Counted from the stretch's first letter, positions 41,493 to 50,791 are shown. The stretch is DNA of 64,000 nucleotides from an uncultured Chloroflexota bacterium (GCA_937974245.1 CALJKV010000037.1:124001-188000), one strand, 5' to 3'. The notes: generated by a model not told the origin, from the sequence alone. Numbers and translations: made by a program.

Positions 41493-41556
41493 GGTATTGA
41501 GCATTCCACCTTTTCTGTGAGTAGAATCATCGCAGGATACACAAAGGAGGAATGCT

Positions 41557-44151
41557 ATGTTTCGCTGGTTTGTATCGCTGGTCATCGTGGCTATGCTGCT
41601 CGTTGGAGGAATCGCAGCCGAGGCGCAGGAGAATATCGTACTCACCCTATCCATTCCACAGTGGTTCCAGGATGCCTACAACCGGGATTACTTCAACGAC
41701 TTTCGTGAGGCTAACCCCGGCGTGGATGTGGTCATCGTACCAGACACCGAGGGTCTCGCCTACTCACCCTCCGCCGCCTACAGCACGATAGAAGAACACC
41801 TGGATGGCGTGGCGACCTACACCGCCACCGCCGATGTGCTGTATGTCGCATCCTGGGTCATCACACCGGAAAGCACGGATGCCGGGCTGTGGTTGAACCT
41901 TGCCCCCCTGGTAGCCGCCGACCCCTCCCTGGACGAAGCCAACTTCTATCCCCCGGCCTGGCGAGCCTTCCGCTGGGACAACGGCATGTGGGCGCTGCCC
42001 ACCACACTGACTCCCATTATTCTGACCTATAACCCGGCAGCCTTTGATGACGCCGGGCTGAACTACCCGACAAGCAATTGGACGATAGACGACTACGCCA
42101 ACGCCATGCGCACCCTGGCTGAGTACGATTCCAAAGGCAATCCGACCCGGCTCGGCTGCTGGTGCGATTCGCAAATCCTGTTTTACGGGATGCTCGGTCA
42201 TGGCCTGGTGGATGTGAACGGGATGCCCCTGCTGGATGACCCGCAGTTGGCGGCACTCATGGAGACCTGGGCGTCGGCCCAACACGATACCACGCCCAGC
42301 GGCGGCTATTCGTCGGAAAACGTGCCCATGCAGATTATGGAACCCTGGATGCTTGATCCGAACATGCCGCCAGAACGCCGCAACATGATACCGGGTGAAA
42401 TGCCGGGCAACGTTTACGGTTCGAGGGTCGAGGGATTCGCGATCAGTGCCGGGACAGCCTACCCGGAACTAGCCTTCAAGTTGCTCAAGTACATCACAGA
42501 GACACCAGTCAATACCTTTGGTGCGTTGGGTGCATTCCCCGCGCTGCGCGACCGTGAAATGGCAGAACGCCCTAACTTTTCGATGTCCTCCATAGACAGT
42601 CTGCCTCCAGAACAGCAGGCGCTGCTGCGTGACGCCGCCGAACGCGCCCTGACCAACACTGATTTGCGCTACTTCGACTATATCAGCCAAATTATGTGGC
42701 GCATGGGCGAGGAAAACCTGGATGCGGCTACTCTATTGCAGGAAGCCCAGCAGAAAATCCTCACCAGTCGGGAAACCGCCGCCAACTGGGATGGAGCAGC
42801 GGCGGTGATGGTCGCCACGCCGATTCCCACACCCTCGTTCGGCGCGGAGGAAATCGCACTCAACTTCGGGATCAGCCTGTGGACACTGCCCAACCAGCGC
42901 GACTGGGAACGGCTGGCGCGGGAATTCGCCGAAAACGATCCGCAGGTGGGCGTGGTGAACCTGAATATGCAGGCCGCCAGCGATTATGAAACCTGGGTCA
43001 ACGAAAATGACTGTTTCTTCCTCAACTACGACGCCATCAACCCGTATTCCAGTGGGGAATACCTGGCGCTTGACCCGCTGCTGAACGCTGACCCGAATTT
43101 TATAGCGGAGGACTTCGTGCCGAGCGCGTTGGCGGCGGTGCAGCTTGAAGGGCAGACGTTCGCCTATCCGCTGTCGGTGGAAGTTTCGGCGCTGCGCTAT
43201 AACCGTGACATTTTTGAGTCGGCAGGCATCCCTCTACCGGAGATAGACTGGACGATTGACCAGTTCGTGGACGCGCTGCAACAGCTTGACCGTTATGATG
43301 GCGATTACAGTGTGCCGTTCGTGCCGCGTTCGGGGCAGGACAGCGACTGGCTGCTGCTCATCGCGGCCTATGGTGGTCTGCCGCTGGACTTCCGGGTTGA
43401 ACCGATGGCCTGGGATTTCACCGCGCCGGAGACAGTGGATGCCATCCGCCAGGTGCTGGACTTGGCGAAGGCAGGGCTGATTGATTACCAGAAACTCGGC
43501 ACATTTAACTTTGGCGGCGGTGGTGGTGGTGGCGCTCCGCTCGATTCAACCAGCTTTTCCGGGTGGGAGGACGTAAGCAGTATGCCGATTTTTGGCTACG
43601 TCAACTATCCGCGTGGTAGTCGTTACCGGGTGATGTCGCTGGGGAACATCGGCGGCGGCTATATCAGCGCCGACACGCTTAACCCGGAAGCCTGCTACCG
43701 CTGGATCGCGTTTGTGGCCGATCATCCCGAACTCGTGCCCAATATGATGCCCGCGCGGCTATCGGCCATAGACGACCCGGTGACAGTAGCGGCCCAGGGC
43801 GAAGACTCAGTGGCGCTCTACCGGGAATATGCGGCGCTGGCGGCAGACCCGCAGACGCTGAACGTGCCAGCAGGATTTGCCGGGGCGACCTTCGAGAGTT
43901 TCTTCCTGCATCAATTCCTGGGGCGTGCCTTTGACACCTACGTGCTGGAAGACGCCGACCTGGAACAATCCCTGGCAGAAGCACAGCGCCAGGCCGACGA
44001 GTTCACAGCCTGCGTTGCCACAATTGCACCGATTACCGACACGTCTACGCAAGAGGAACTGGAAGCCAACGCACAGGCAGTGGAAGCGTGTCTGGCACAG
44101 GTCGCGCCGGACATTGCCGCCGAGCGCCAGGCCATGATGCCGGGCGGATAG
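41557..44151 (+). CDS. Two ABC-type sugar-binding domains fused in one exported protein
   Basis: 864 residues, about twice the length of a normal family 1 extracellular solute-binding protein. A signal peptide (LVIVAMLLVGGIAAEAQ) is followed by a first domain (~25-420: IVLTLSIPQWFQDAYNRDYF, MWALPTTLTPIILTYNPAAF, NWTIDDYANAMRTLAEYD, AFKLLKYITE) and a second, homologous one (~427-864: IALNFGISLWTLPNQRDWER, TFAYPLSVEVSALRYNRDIF, DWTIDQFVDALQQLDRYDGD, CYRWIAFVADHPELVPNMMP). The second has no signal of its own. A run of seven glycines sits near residue 652. There is no lipobox, and no permease or ATPase gene adjoins it. Confidence 0.85.
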   Translation: MFRWFVSLVIVAMLLVGGIAAEAQENIVLTLSIPQWFQDAYNRDYFNDFREANPGVDVVIVPDTEGLAYSPSAAYSTIEEHLDGVATYTATADVLYVASWVITPESTDAGLWLNLAPLVAADPSLDEANFYPPAWRAFRWDNGMWALPTTLTPIILTYNPAAFDDAGLNYPTSNWTIDDYANAMRTLAEYDSKGNPTRLGCWCDSQILFYGMLGHGLVDVNGMPLLDDPQLAALMETWASAQHDTTPSGGYSSENVPMQIMEPWMLDPNMPPERRNMIPGEMPGNVYGSRVEGFAISAGTAYPELAFKLLKYITETPVNTFGALGAFPALRDREMAERPNFSMSSIDSLPPEQQALLRDAAERALTNTDLRYFDYISQIMWRMGEENLDAATLLQEAQQKILTSRETAANWDGAAAVMVATPIPTPSFGAEEIALNFGISLWTLPNQRDWERLAREFAENDPQVGVVNLNMQAASDYETWVNENDCFFLNYDAINPYSSGEYLALDPLLNADPNFIAEDFVPSALAAVQLEGQTFAYPLSVEVSALRYNRDIFESAGIPLPEIDWTIDQFVDALQQLDRYDGDYSVPFVPRSGQDSDWLLLIAAYGGLPLDFRVEPMAWDFTAPETVDAIRQVLDLAKAGLIDYQKLGTFNFGGGGGGGAPLDSTSFSGWEDVSSMPIFGYVNYPRGSRYRVMSLGNIGGGYISADTLNPEACYRWIAFVADHPELVPNMMPARLSAIDDPVTVAAQGEDSVALYREYAALAADPQTLNVPAGFAGATFESFFLHQFLGRAFDTYVLEDADLEQSLAEAQRQADEFTACVATIAPITDTSTQEELEANAQAVEACLAQVAPDIAAERQAMMPGG

Positions 44152-44170
44152 AAAAGAAGTGCGGATTCCT

Positions 44171-44199
44171 GTAGGGGAAGGTCTGAGACCCTCCCCTAC
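44171..44199. terminator. Hairpin between convergent genes
   Basis: GTAGGGGA...TCCCCTAC with inner GGTC/GACC pairing forms an almost continuous stem. It lies 20 bases past the solute-binding gene and 16 before the stop of the aldo/keto reductase, so it may serve both strands. Confidence 0.55.
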
Positions 44200-44214
44200 T
44201 TATTACGGTAGACT

Positions 44215-45210
44215 CTACCCATGCCCCAGGACGGGATGCGGCTGGTAGGGTGCTTCCAGGTAGGCTACATCCTCAGCGGTCAGGCTGACATCCAGTGCGG
44301 CGGCGGCTTCCTCTAAGTGAGGCAGCTTGCTCGCCCCGATAATCGGGCTGGTGATGCCGGGCTTGTGCAGCATCCACGCCAGGGCGATCTGTGCCGGACG
44401 CACATCTTTCTGCACGGCCAGCGTGACGACGCGTTCCACAATTTCAAAGTCATTCCCTTCATAGTACATATCGTGGGCGTACTGGTCAGTGCGGGCACGG
44501 GTTGTGCTGCCCGCCTGCTGGTCCTTGTCTTTATCCGCGTGGCGCGTCCCCGCCAGCAGCCCGCGTGCCAGCGGACTCCAGGGGATCACCCCCACCCCGG
44601 CGTCAATACAGTAGGGGATCATCTCGCGCTCTTCTTCACGGTAGATCAGGTTATAGTGGTTCTGCATGGCGACGAAGCGCGTCCAGCCATGCAGGTCGGC
44701 GGTGTACTGCATTTTGGCGAACTGCCAGGCATACATGCTCGATGCCCCGATATAGCGTGCTTTGCCCGCCTTGACGACATCGTGCAGCGCTTCCATCGTC
44801 TCTTCAATTGGCGTATACGGGTCGAAGCGGTGAATCTGATACAGGTCAATGTAGTCGGTTTGCAGCCGCCGCAGCGAGGCATCCACCGCCTGCATGATGT
44901 GCTTGCGGGAAAGCCCCCGGTCATTCACATCGTTGCTCATCGGCCAGAACAGCTTGGTAGCGATCACCACGTTATCCCGCTGGGCGAAGTCGCGCAGGGC
45001 GCGCCCGGTGACTTCCTCGCTCACGCCCAACGAGTACATATCGGCGGTATCGAAGAAATTGACACCCAACTCAACAGCCCGCTGGATAATCGGGCGACTG
45101 TCGGCCTCATCCAGCACCCATTCCCGCCACTGTGATGTACCGTAAGTCATCATCCCCAAACAAATGCGCGACACCTTCAACCCGGTTCTGCCGAGATTTA
45201 CGTAGTCCAT
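44215..45210 (-). CDS. Aldo/keto reductase
   Basis: 331 residues, ATG with AGGAGG upstream. NADPH-dependent carbonyl reductase, (beta/alpha)8 barrel. The catalytic tetrad is Asp54 and Tyr59 (FFDTADMYSLGVSEE), Lys86 (VIATKLFWPMS) and His127 (DLYQIHRFDPYTPIE). The C-terminal cofactor site reads SPIIGASKLPHLEEAAAAL. It resembles the AKR group of YajO/potassium-channel-beta-like enzymes. Substrate unknown. A degraded copy of its first 30 codons and upstream region lies at 48300-48423, beyond two tandem secreted-protein genes, pointing to a local duplication. Confidence 0.92.
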   Translation of the reverse strand: MDYVNLGRTGLKVSRICLGMMTYGTSQWREWVLDEADSRPIIQRAVELGVNFFDTADMYSLGVSEEVTGRALRDFAQRDNVVIATKLFWPMSNDVNDRGLSRKHIMQAVDASLRRLQTDYIDLYQIHRFDPYTPIEETMEALHDVVKAGKARYIGASSMYAWQFAKMQYTADLHGWTRFVAMQNHYNLIYREEEREMIPYCIDAGVGVIPWSPLARGLLAGTRHADKDKDQQAGSTTRARTDQYAHDMYYEGNDFEIVERVVTLAVQKDVRPAQIALAWMLHKPGITSPIIGASKLPHLEEAAAALDVSLTAEDVAYLEAPYQPHPVLGHG

Positions 45211-45408
45211 GAGTCATCCTCCTGTCTGATCGGGGCATATTCTGGCATATCTGCCGCCGGGTGTCCAATGGGCGGGCAGACGGCAGGGACACCCTGCTGG
45301 TCTACTGCTCTAAAAACCACCTGTTAACTGTGATTCAGCACGTTCATCTCCTACGGCCATCGCAGACAGGACAGCAGAGGAGGGGGGCGTATTCGGGAGT
45401 ACACTATA

Positions 45409-45414
45409 TATAAT
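45409..45414 (+). promoter_or_regulatory. Candidate -10 element of the secreted paralogue pair
   Basis: TATAAT in the run CACTATATATAATGAG, 74 bases upstream of ATG 45488. The -35 region is not clear. Confidence 0.35.
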
Positions 45415-45487
45415 GAGTGCAACGACACTAAACGCGGGAGATGTGATCCAGCGATAATAAAGCTTCTTTGTTTATAGGGGGATACGC

Positions 45488-46717
45488 ATGAATGCTCGAC
45501 AACGGTATATTCTGTTTTTTCTTGTGACCTGTTTAGGGGTTGGGTCAGGGTTAGCGCAGGAGTCTGCATCCTGCCCGGCGATCGTCTCTGATGCGCTGGC
45601 AGCGGTGGATTCATTGTGCGGGGAGACCGGGCGAAATCAGGCCTGTTACGGCAACTTCACGTTGACGGTTGAGGCACAGGAAGGTGTTGATAATCTGACA
45701 TTTGATACACCGGGCGATATGGTCAACGTGGCCGACATCCAGTCGCTGCGGTTGACGGGTATGGACGAGGCGCTGCCGGAATGGGGCGTGGCGTTGATGA
45801 AACTGCAAGCCAATCTGCCAGACACCCTGCCCGGCCAGAATGTGACGATGCTGCTGATAGGCGATATTGATCTGCGGAACGCAACCGCTGAGGGGTATTC
45901 ACCGATGCAGGCATTCTATTTCAGCAGCGGTTTGGGCGATTCGCAGTGTGCCGAAGCGCCGGAAAGCGGCATCCTGATTCAGACGCCAAAAGGGCAGGGT
46001 CAGATCGCATTCCGGGTCAATAACGTGGACATCGCGTTGGGGTCTACTGCTTTCCTGCAAGCGGAGGCGGGCAATGCGCTGTACGTGAACCTGCTCGAAG
46101 GGCAGGCGACGGTCACGGCGTTTGATGAGGTACAGACCGTGCTGGCCGGGGAAATGCTCAGTGTGCCGCTTGACGCGAATCTGGATGCATCCGGGCCACC
46201 GACTACACCCATGCCGTATGCCGAAGAGAATGTCAAACGTGTGGCCGGTATGATTGAGAGTATGCCGGTCACAGTACAGACCATCGCAATCGAGACAGCT
46301 GCTAATCCGCCGCTGGAATCGACTCATGGAACGAGTCCAACTTTTGACGCCTCAGCCTGCCCATACGAACCAGGCAAGGTGTATGAGCTGGAGGCGAATC
46401 AGGCTTATACCGTCAGCACGTGGCCGGGCTGCTGGATAACAGCCGCAGATGCTCAGGCCTCCAAAGCAGAAGTATCCATCTCAGTGACTGTGGATGGCGT
46501 CCCCGCCGGGACGTTTGCCGGATTCGGGCCGGTAGGAAACTGTGCGCCTGCGGACGGAGGATACAACTTCCAGGCGAATTTCCAGATTGCGCCGCTGTCT
46601 CCCGGAATGCACACCATACAGGTTGTTCACGATCATCCGGGCGGGCGTATTTACACGCCTGATGGGAATTCCGATGCGTGGACATGGGTGGAAACGTGCA
46701 CCATACAGGCCGAGTGA
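45488..46717 (+). CDS. Secreted protein with FecR-like domain, paralogue A
   Basis: 409 residues. A signal peptide (YILFFLVTCLGVGSGLAQ) is cleaved near 23. Residues ~27-240 are shared with the following gene: CPAIVSDALAAVDSLCGETG, RNQACYGNFTLTVEAQ, WGVALMKLQANLPDTLPGQN, PMQAFYFSSGLGDSQC, PESGILIQTPKGQGQIAFRV, LGSTAFLQAEAGNALYVNLL, EGQATVTAFDEVQTVLAGEM. The latter part has FecR-type beta-helical character. Paired cysteines suggest disulphides. The C-terminal ~130 residues (ACPYEPGKVYELEANQAYTV onward) are unique to this copy. Role at the cell surface unknown. Confidence 0.8.
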   Translation: MNARQRYILFFLVTCLGVGSGLAQESASCPAIVSDALAAVDSLCGETGRNQACYGNFTLTVEAQEGVDNLTFDTPGDMVNVADIQSLRLTGMDEALPEWGVALMKLQANLPDTLPGQNVTMLLIGDIDLRNATAEGYSPMQAFYFSSGLGDSQCAEAPESGILIQTPKGQGQIAFRVNNVDIALGSTAFLQAEAGNALYVNLLEGQATVTAFDEVQTVLAGEMLSVPLDANLDASGPPTTPMPYAEENVKRVAGMIESMPVTVQTIAIETAANPPLESTHGTSPTFDASACPYEPGKVYELEANQAYTVSTWPGCWITAADAQASKAEVSISVTVDGVPAGTFAGFGPVGNCAPADGGYNFQANFQIAPLSPGMHTIQVVHDHPGGRIYTPDGNSDAWTWVETCTIQAE

Positions 46718-46803
46718 ATCTCTGCGTCAGGATAGATGCCTTTTCGGGCGGCCTGCCTGGTTGACTACTCAATATATTTATTTGGAGGTTTGGAGGAAAG
46801 AAA

Positions 46804-48255
46804 ATGCGTGATGACTTGTCCCGATCTATGATATTTGCTCTTGTGCTGGTATTGAGTCTGTCGCTGGTGGTATCCGGGCAGGACGATACAACCTGCCCGG
46901 CGATGGTTTCAGACGCGCTGGCGGCGGTCGCTTCGCTGTGCGAAGAAACCGGGCGGAATCAAGCCTGTTACGGCAACTTGACGTTGATTGTCGAGGCGCA
47001 GGAAGATGTTGATAATCTGGTGTTCGGTACACCGGGCGACATGGTCAATGTTGCCGATATTCAGTCACTGACGTTGAGTCCGCTGGACGAGACAGCCGGC
47101 GAGTGGGGAATTTCGTTGATGAAGTTGCAGGCGAATCTGCCCGCGACGCTGCCCGGCCAGAACGTGACCGTACTGCTGTTCGGTGATGTTGAAATCGCAA
47201 ATGCGGTTGTGGATACCACCGACGGCTACAGCCCTATGCAGGCGTTTTATTTCCGCAGCGGTATAGGTGACGCGCAGTGCCTGGAAGCGCCGGAAAGCGG
47301 GATTCTGATTCAGACGCCGGAAGGGCAAAGCCGGATTGCATTCCGTGTAGACGATGTGGATATCACATTAGGTTCGACAGCCTTCTTGCAGGCTGTGACT
47401 GGTGAGGCCCTGTATGTGACTTTACTGGAGGGACAGGCGACCGTCACGGCGTTTGACGAAACCCAGATAGTCACTGCTGGAATGGTGGTTAGCGTGCCGA
47501 TTGATACGAACCTGGCGGCTTCTGGCCCACCTGGTGAACCGTATGCAGCGCAAGTGATTGAGACTCTGTCGAGTGTGGTAGAAATTTTACCGAGAGCCGT
47601 CACGTCGTCCACAAGTGAGCTTGAGACGGTTACTGTTGGCTGCACAGTGACGGCGGGAAGTGATGTGAATCTGAGAAGCGGGCCGGGGACGGTATATGCA
47701 CGTGCCGGAGGATTGGCGGCCAACGAGAGCGCGAGTCCGGTAGGGCAGGCGTTGGGGATAGATGGTTACCTGTGGTGGCACCTGGCCGATGGGAAGTGGG
47801 TGCGGTCGGATATCATAAACACGGCGGGAAATTGTGAAGGTCTGCCGATAGTGACCGATATTCCGCCGACGCCGACAGCTGCGCCGGTGATTGGGGGTAC
47901 ATCCGGCAGTTCAGCTACCGCCAACATTCACCTTGGTTCAAACGATGGGGGCGTGTGTTGGGGCGACACCCGCATCACTGCCGGACAGCCGGTGCTTCTG
48001 AGCCGGGTGTATTGTATGGAAGAATGGCAATCTTTTGCGGACGTACAGGCGACTTTTTCGGGTGTCACACCCACCTTTTCGATTGATGGCGGGGAGTCGA
48101 TTCCCGGTTGGTTGGATGGGTTGTTCTGCTGCAATGGCGATGGCTTTAACTGTACGCTGGCAAAGGGTAGCTGGGTAGCGGTCGCGGGCAGCCACACCAT
48201 GACCTCGTATCTGGGCCCGTATGTCTGGAGCTGTACGTTTACCGTATCCGATTAA
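46804..48255 (+). CDS. Secreted protein with FecR-like and SH3b domains, paralogue B
   Basis: 483 residues, ATG with GGAGGAAAG upstream. The signal peptide and core (~28-260) match paralogue A closely. Residues ~278-345 are a bacterial SH3 domain (GSDVNLRSGPGTVYARAGG; GYLWWHLADGKWVRSDII), a wall- or peptide-binding module. A unique C-terminal domain (~370-483) carries several cysteines (FCCNGDGFNCTL, VWSCTFTVSD) and may be a disulphide-bonded beta-sandwich. The gap to A is 86 bases, so they are probably co-transcribed. Tandem duplication with swapped C-terminal domains. Confidence 0.82.
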   Translation: MRDDLSRSMIFALVLVLSLSLVVSGQDDTTCPAMVSDALAAVASLCEETGRNQACYGNLTLIVEAQEDVDNLVFGTPGDMVNVADIQSLTLSPLDETAGEWGISLMKLQANLPATLPGQNVTVLLFGDVEIANAVVDTTDGYSPMQAFYFRSGIGDAQCLEAPESGILIQTPEGQSRIAFRVDDVDITLGSTAFLQAVTGEALYVTLLEGQATVTAFDETQIVTAGMVVSVPIDTNLAASGPPGEPYAAQVIETLSSVVEILPRAVTSSTSELETVTVGCTVTAGSDVNLRSGPGTVYARAGGLAANESASPVGQALGIDGYLWWHLADGKWVRSDIINTAGNCEGLPIVTDIPPTPTAAPVIGGTSGSSATANIHLGSNDGGVCWGDTRITAGQPVLLSRVYCMEEWQSFADVQATFSGVTPTFSIDGGESIPGWLDGLFCCNGDGFNCTLAKGSWVAVAGSHTMTSYLGPYVWSCTFTVSD

Positions 48256-48299
48256 CAGAGCAGAAAACATCACAGACGATTCCAATCGGGCGACTGTGG

Positions 48300-48395
48300 T
48301 GTCATCCAGCACCCATCCCCCCTATTATGATGTGCCGTACCCAGACAGACATGCGGCACCTTCAACCCGGTTTTGCCGAGGTTTATGTACCTCAT
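48300..48395 (-). pseudogene. Ghost copy of the aldo/keto reductase 5' end
   Basis: On the minus strand from 48395 the sequence reads MRYINLGKTGLKVPHVCLGT, matching the reductase start MDYVNLGRTGLKVSRICLGM, then continues to GGGTGCTGGATGA, which equals the WVLDE codons in the real gene after a frame change. Similarity extends upstream of the start to about 48423 (GAGTCATCC...CTGTCTGA). The rest of the gene is missing. The copy has the same orientation as the intact gene at 44215-45210. Confidence 0.75.
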
Positions 48396-48509
48396 GAGTC
48401 ATCCGGCTGTCTGACAGGGGCATAGTTGGCCTGTTTAAACAGACAGGGTTGCCCTGTTCACACGCTGGTTTCCCCGGAGGGGCGGCTTATGCGACAATAA
48501 GGCCATAGC

Positions 48510-49388
48510 ATGAGAGTCAGAATGCCAGGGATTACCATGACCGGAGATGAATCCCACATATCGCCCACGCCGGACGAAGATGCAACCACCATCGTAGAAG
48601 CTGAACGGCGGCGGCTGGCCGATCTGCTGGAAAGTGACATTATCGCCCCGTTGAAACTGCTGCTGGCACAGGCTAATGCCTATGAACAGACGATGGGCGC
48701 GAATCCCCAGGCACGGCTGGCGGTTTCCGTGCTGGCGAACCTGGCACGCCAGGCCGTCCAGCAGGCCCGTGACCTGGAGGACAACCTCTACCCCGCCGCT
48801 CTGGAGACGTTAGGCCTGGAACCGGCGCTCGAATCACTCGCCAACCAGGTGATCCGGGCGCATGGTGTTCATGTCCGGTTGGCACTGCAACGCATCCCCG
48901 AACGACTCCCGCCCATAGTGGAACTGGCACTGTTCCGCGCTGCGCAGGATATGATGAACCGTGCAGTTCGCCACGCCCATGCCTCACAGGTGACCATCCA
49001 ACTGACAGCAGCCGAAGACAGCATCACCCTGTATTTTGACGACAATGGCCTGCCCGCTGGAAACACAGTGCTGGCGGCGGCGGAACGGCAAATCGCCAGC
49101 CTGGGCGGGACGTTCACAATTCACGCGGGTGAGTCCTTCAGCGCCACATTACAGTTTGCGCTTAATCCGGCGGTTGAACTCACGCCGCGTGAGATGGATG
49201 TGATTCAACTGCTGGTAGCGGGCAGGAGCAACAAGGAAATCGCCCAGGTGCTGCAGGTCAGTACCCGCACGGTGAACTTTCACCTCGATAACATTTACTC
49301 CAAACTGGGGGTGAACTCGCGCACCGAAGCGGCGGTTTATGCCCTGGGGCAGGGATGGGCGCAGCCGCCCGACGACCTGTTGAAATAG
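48510..49388 (+). CDS. LuxR-type regulator on a histidine-less kinase-like module
   Basis: 292 residues. Residues ~28-95 resemble the NarX-type dimerisation domain (EAERRRLADLLESDIIAPLK), but the usual LHDxxxQ phospho-acceptor is replaced by LESDII, so no His is available. Residues ~145-215 are a reduced HATPase fold (N-box LFRAAQDMMNRAVRHAHA, G1-like FDDNGLPAGN, ERQIASLGGTFTIHA). Residues ~222-285 are a LuxR/NarL helix-turn-helix (LTPREMDVIQLLVAGRSNKE; STRTVNFHLDNIYSKLG). It should bind DNA, perhaps gated by ATP or by contact with other kinases; it lacks a receiver. The next gene is a CpaF ATPase 95 bases downstream. Confidence 0.85.
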   Translation: MRVRMPGITMTGDESHISPTPDEDATTIVEAERRRLADLLESDIIAPLKLLLAQANAYEQTMGANPQARLAVSVLANLARQAVQQARDLEDNLYPAALETLGLEPALESLANQVIRAHGVHVRLALQRIPERLPPIVELALFRAAQDMMNRAVRHAHASQVTIQLTAAEDSITLYFDDNGLPAGNTVLAAAERQIASLGGTFTIHAGESFSATLQFALNPAVELTPREMDVIQLLVAGRSNKEIAQVLQVSTRTVNFHLDNIYSKLGVNSRTEAAVYALGQGWAQPPDDLLK

Positions 49389-49483
49389 ACAGCAGCATAC
49401 CCGGCCAGACACCTGTTCCGGGCAAACGCTTTCTGTATGACAATGCGTGTAATCGTAAGGCAGTACCACGAGGAGACACACAT

Positions 49484-50650
49484 ATGAACACCCCATCCGA
49501 CTACCCGTATCCGACACTTGACCTGGGACCGCTGAACCCGCTCCTGGACGACAGCGAGATTACCGAAATCATGATCAATAACTATGAAACCATCTATATC
49601 GACCGGCGGGGCGTGATTGAAAAAGTGGACGCCCGTTTCCGCGATGAAGACCACGTGCTGGAAATCATCCGGTTAATCCTTGAGCCGTTGGGGCTGCGAG
49701 CGGACGAGTCCTCTCCGATTGTGGATGGCCGCTTGCCGGATGGCTCGCGGGTGCATGTCGTCCTGTATCCCATCGCGATCACCGGCCACAGCCTGACCAT
49801 CCGTAAGTTTCTCACCAGGCCGCTGGCTATCGAAGATTTGATCGGTTTCGGCTCACTCACAGCGGATATGGCGGACTTCATGCGAGCGTGCGTGCGAGGG
49901 CGGTTGAATATCCTCGTTTCCGGTGGCACGGGTTCAGGCAAAACCACCATACTGAATGTGCTGGCGAACTTCATCCCCGACGATGAGCGTATCATCATCC
50001 TGGAAAACGCTGTGAGCTTACAGTTGAACCAACCACACCGCATCATCCTGGAAACACGCCCGGCCAACCTGGAAGGGCGCGGCGAGATTAACCTGCGCCA
50101 GCTCACGCAGTCTGCTATGAAAATGCGCCCGGATCGCATCGTGATTAACGAGGTGAACAGCGCCGAAGTCGCCGACGTGCTGGAAGCGATCAACACTGGC
50201 TTTGACGGTTCGATGTTCACTATTCATGCCAACAGCCCGCGTGACGCTTTCACCCGACTGGAAGTCATGGCGACGATGAGCGGCCTCTCGATGCCGCTGC
50301 TGGCGATCCGGGAGCGCATCGCCAACGGCCTCGACCTGGTGGTGCAGCAGATGCGCCTGCCAGATGGTACGCGCAAGATCATGAGTATCGCGGAAGTCAC
50401 CGGGATGCAGGGTGACATGATTACCATCCGAGACATCTTCCAGTATGTGCAGACCGGCAGAACCGCCCAGGGGACAAATGGCTACTTCAGCGCCACCGGG
50501 CAGGTGCCATTGTTCATGCGCCGCCTGGCCGATATGGGGATCGAACTGCCGATGCAGATGTTCACCGCGCCGTATGGCACACCGGCTGTGCCGCCTGTCC
50601 CACCTGTCCCGCCAGTTCCCCCTGTGCCACCCATCCCCCCCCGGCGGTAG
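49484..50650 (+). CDS. CpaF/TadA-family secretion or pilus ATPase, orphan
   Basis: 388 residues from ATG 49484, chosen for GAGGAGA eight bases upstream; the frame opens earlier at 49355. Hexameric secretion ATPase: N-terminal PLNPLLDDSEITEIMINNYE, LGLRADESSPIVDGRLPDGS, Walker A SGGTGSGKTT (Lys153), Asp box and FTIHANSPRDAFTRLEVM. The Walker B segment reads MRPDRIVINEVNSAEVADVL where the family normally has GEVRGxEA, so the Arg is replaced. The tail is a (VPP)n repeat of ~20 residues. No TadB/TadC platform, pilin or peptidase gene is beside it. It may drive a Flp-type pilus encoded elsewhere or have a new role. Confidence 0.88.
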   Translation: MNTPSDYPYPTLDLGPLNPLLDDSEITEIMINNYETIYIDRRGVIEKVDARFRDEDHVLEIIRLILEPLGLRADESSPIVDGRLPDGSRVHVVLYPIAITGHSLTIRKFLTRPLAIEDLIGFGSLTADMADFMRACVRGRLNILVSGGTGSGKTTILNVLANFIPDDERIIILENAVSLQLNQPHRIILETRPANLEGRGEINLRQLTQSAMKMRPDRIVINEVNSAEVADVLEAINTGFDGSMFTIHANSPRDAFTRLEVMATMSGLSMPLLAIRERIANGLDLVVQQMRLPDGTRKIMSIAEVTGMQGDMITIRDIFQYVQTGRTAQGTNGYFSATGQVPLFMRRLADMGIELPMQMFTAPYGTPAVPPVPPVPPVPPVPPIPPRR

Positions 50651-50664
50651 ACGATCAGCGGACG

Positions 50665-50698
50665 TTCCCCCGTCCTATCTCATACAGGTCGGGGGGAA
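50665..50698 (+). terminator. Hairpin after the CpaF gene
   Basis: TTCCCCCG and CGGGGGGAA pair around a 17-base loop, 14 bases after the stop. No U-run follows, so efficiency is uncertain. Confidence 0.4.
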
Positions 50699-50791
50699 GC
50701 TGTCCTTCCCATTCATATTCAGCAAACAGACCCGATAATCTGCTCGCACAGTTTGCAGTTGTGAAGACACTGCGAAAGGAACTGGTGACGT

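Noticed and set aside
43526..43550. GGCGGTGGTGGTGG run as a regulatory G-quadruplex
   Set aside because: It encodes a run of glycines inside the second binding domain; a structural role in DNA cannot be supported from one occurrence.
50580..50650. Short tandem repeat at the CpaF 3' end as a CRISPR-like or VNTR array
   Set aside because: It is a coding proline-rich repeat with a 9-12 base period and no spacers.
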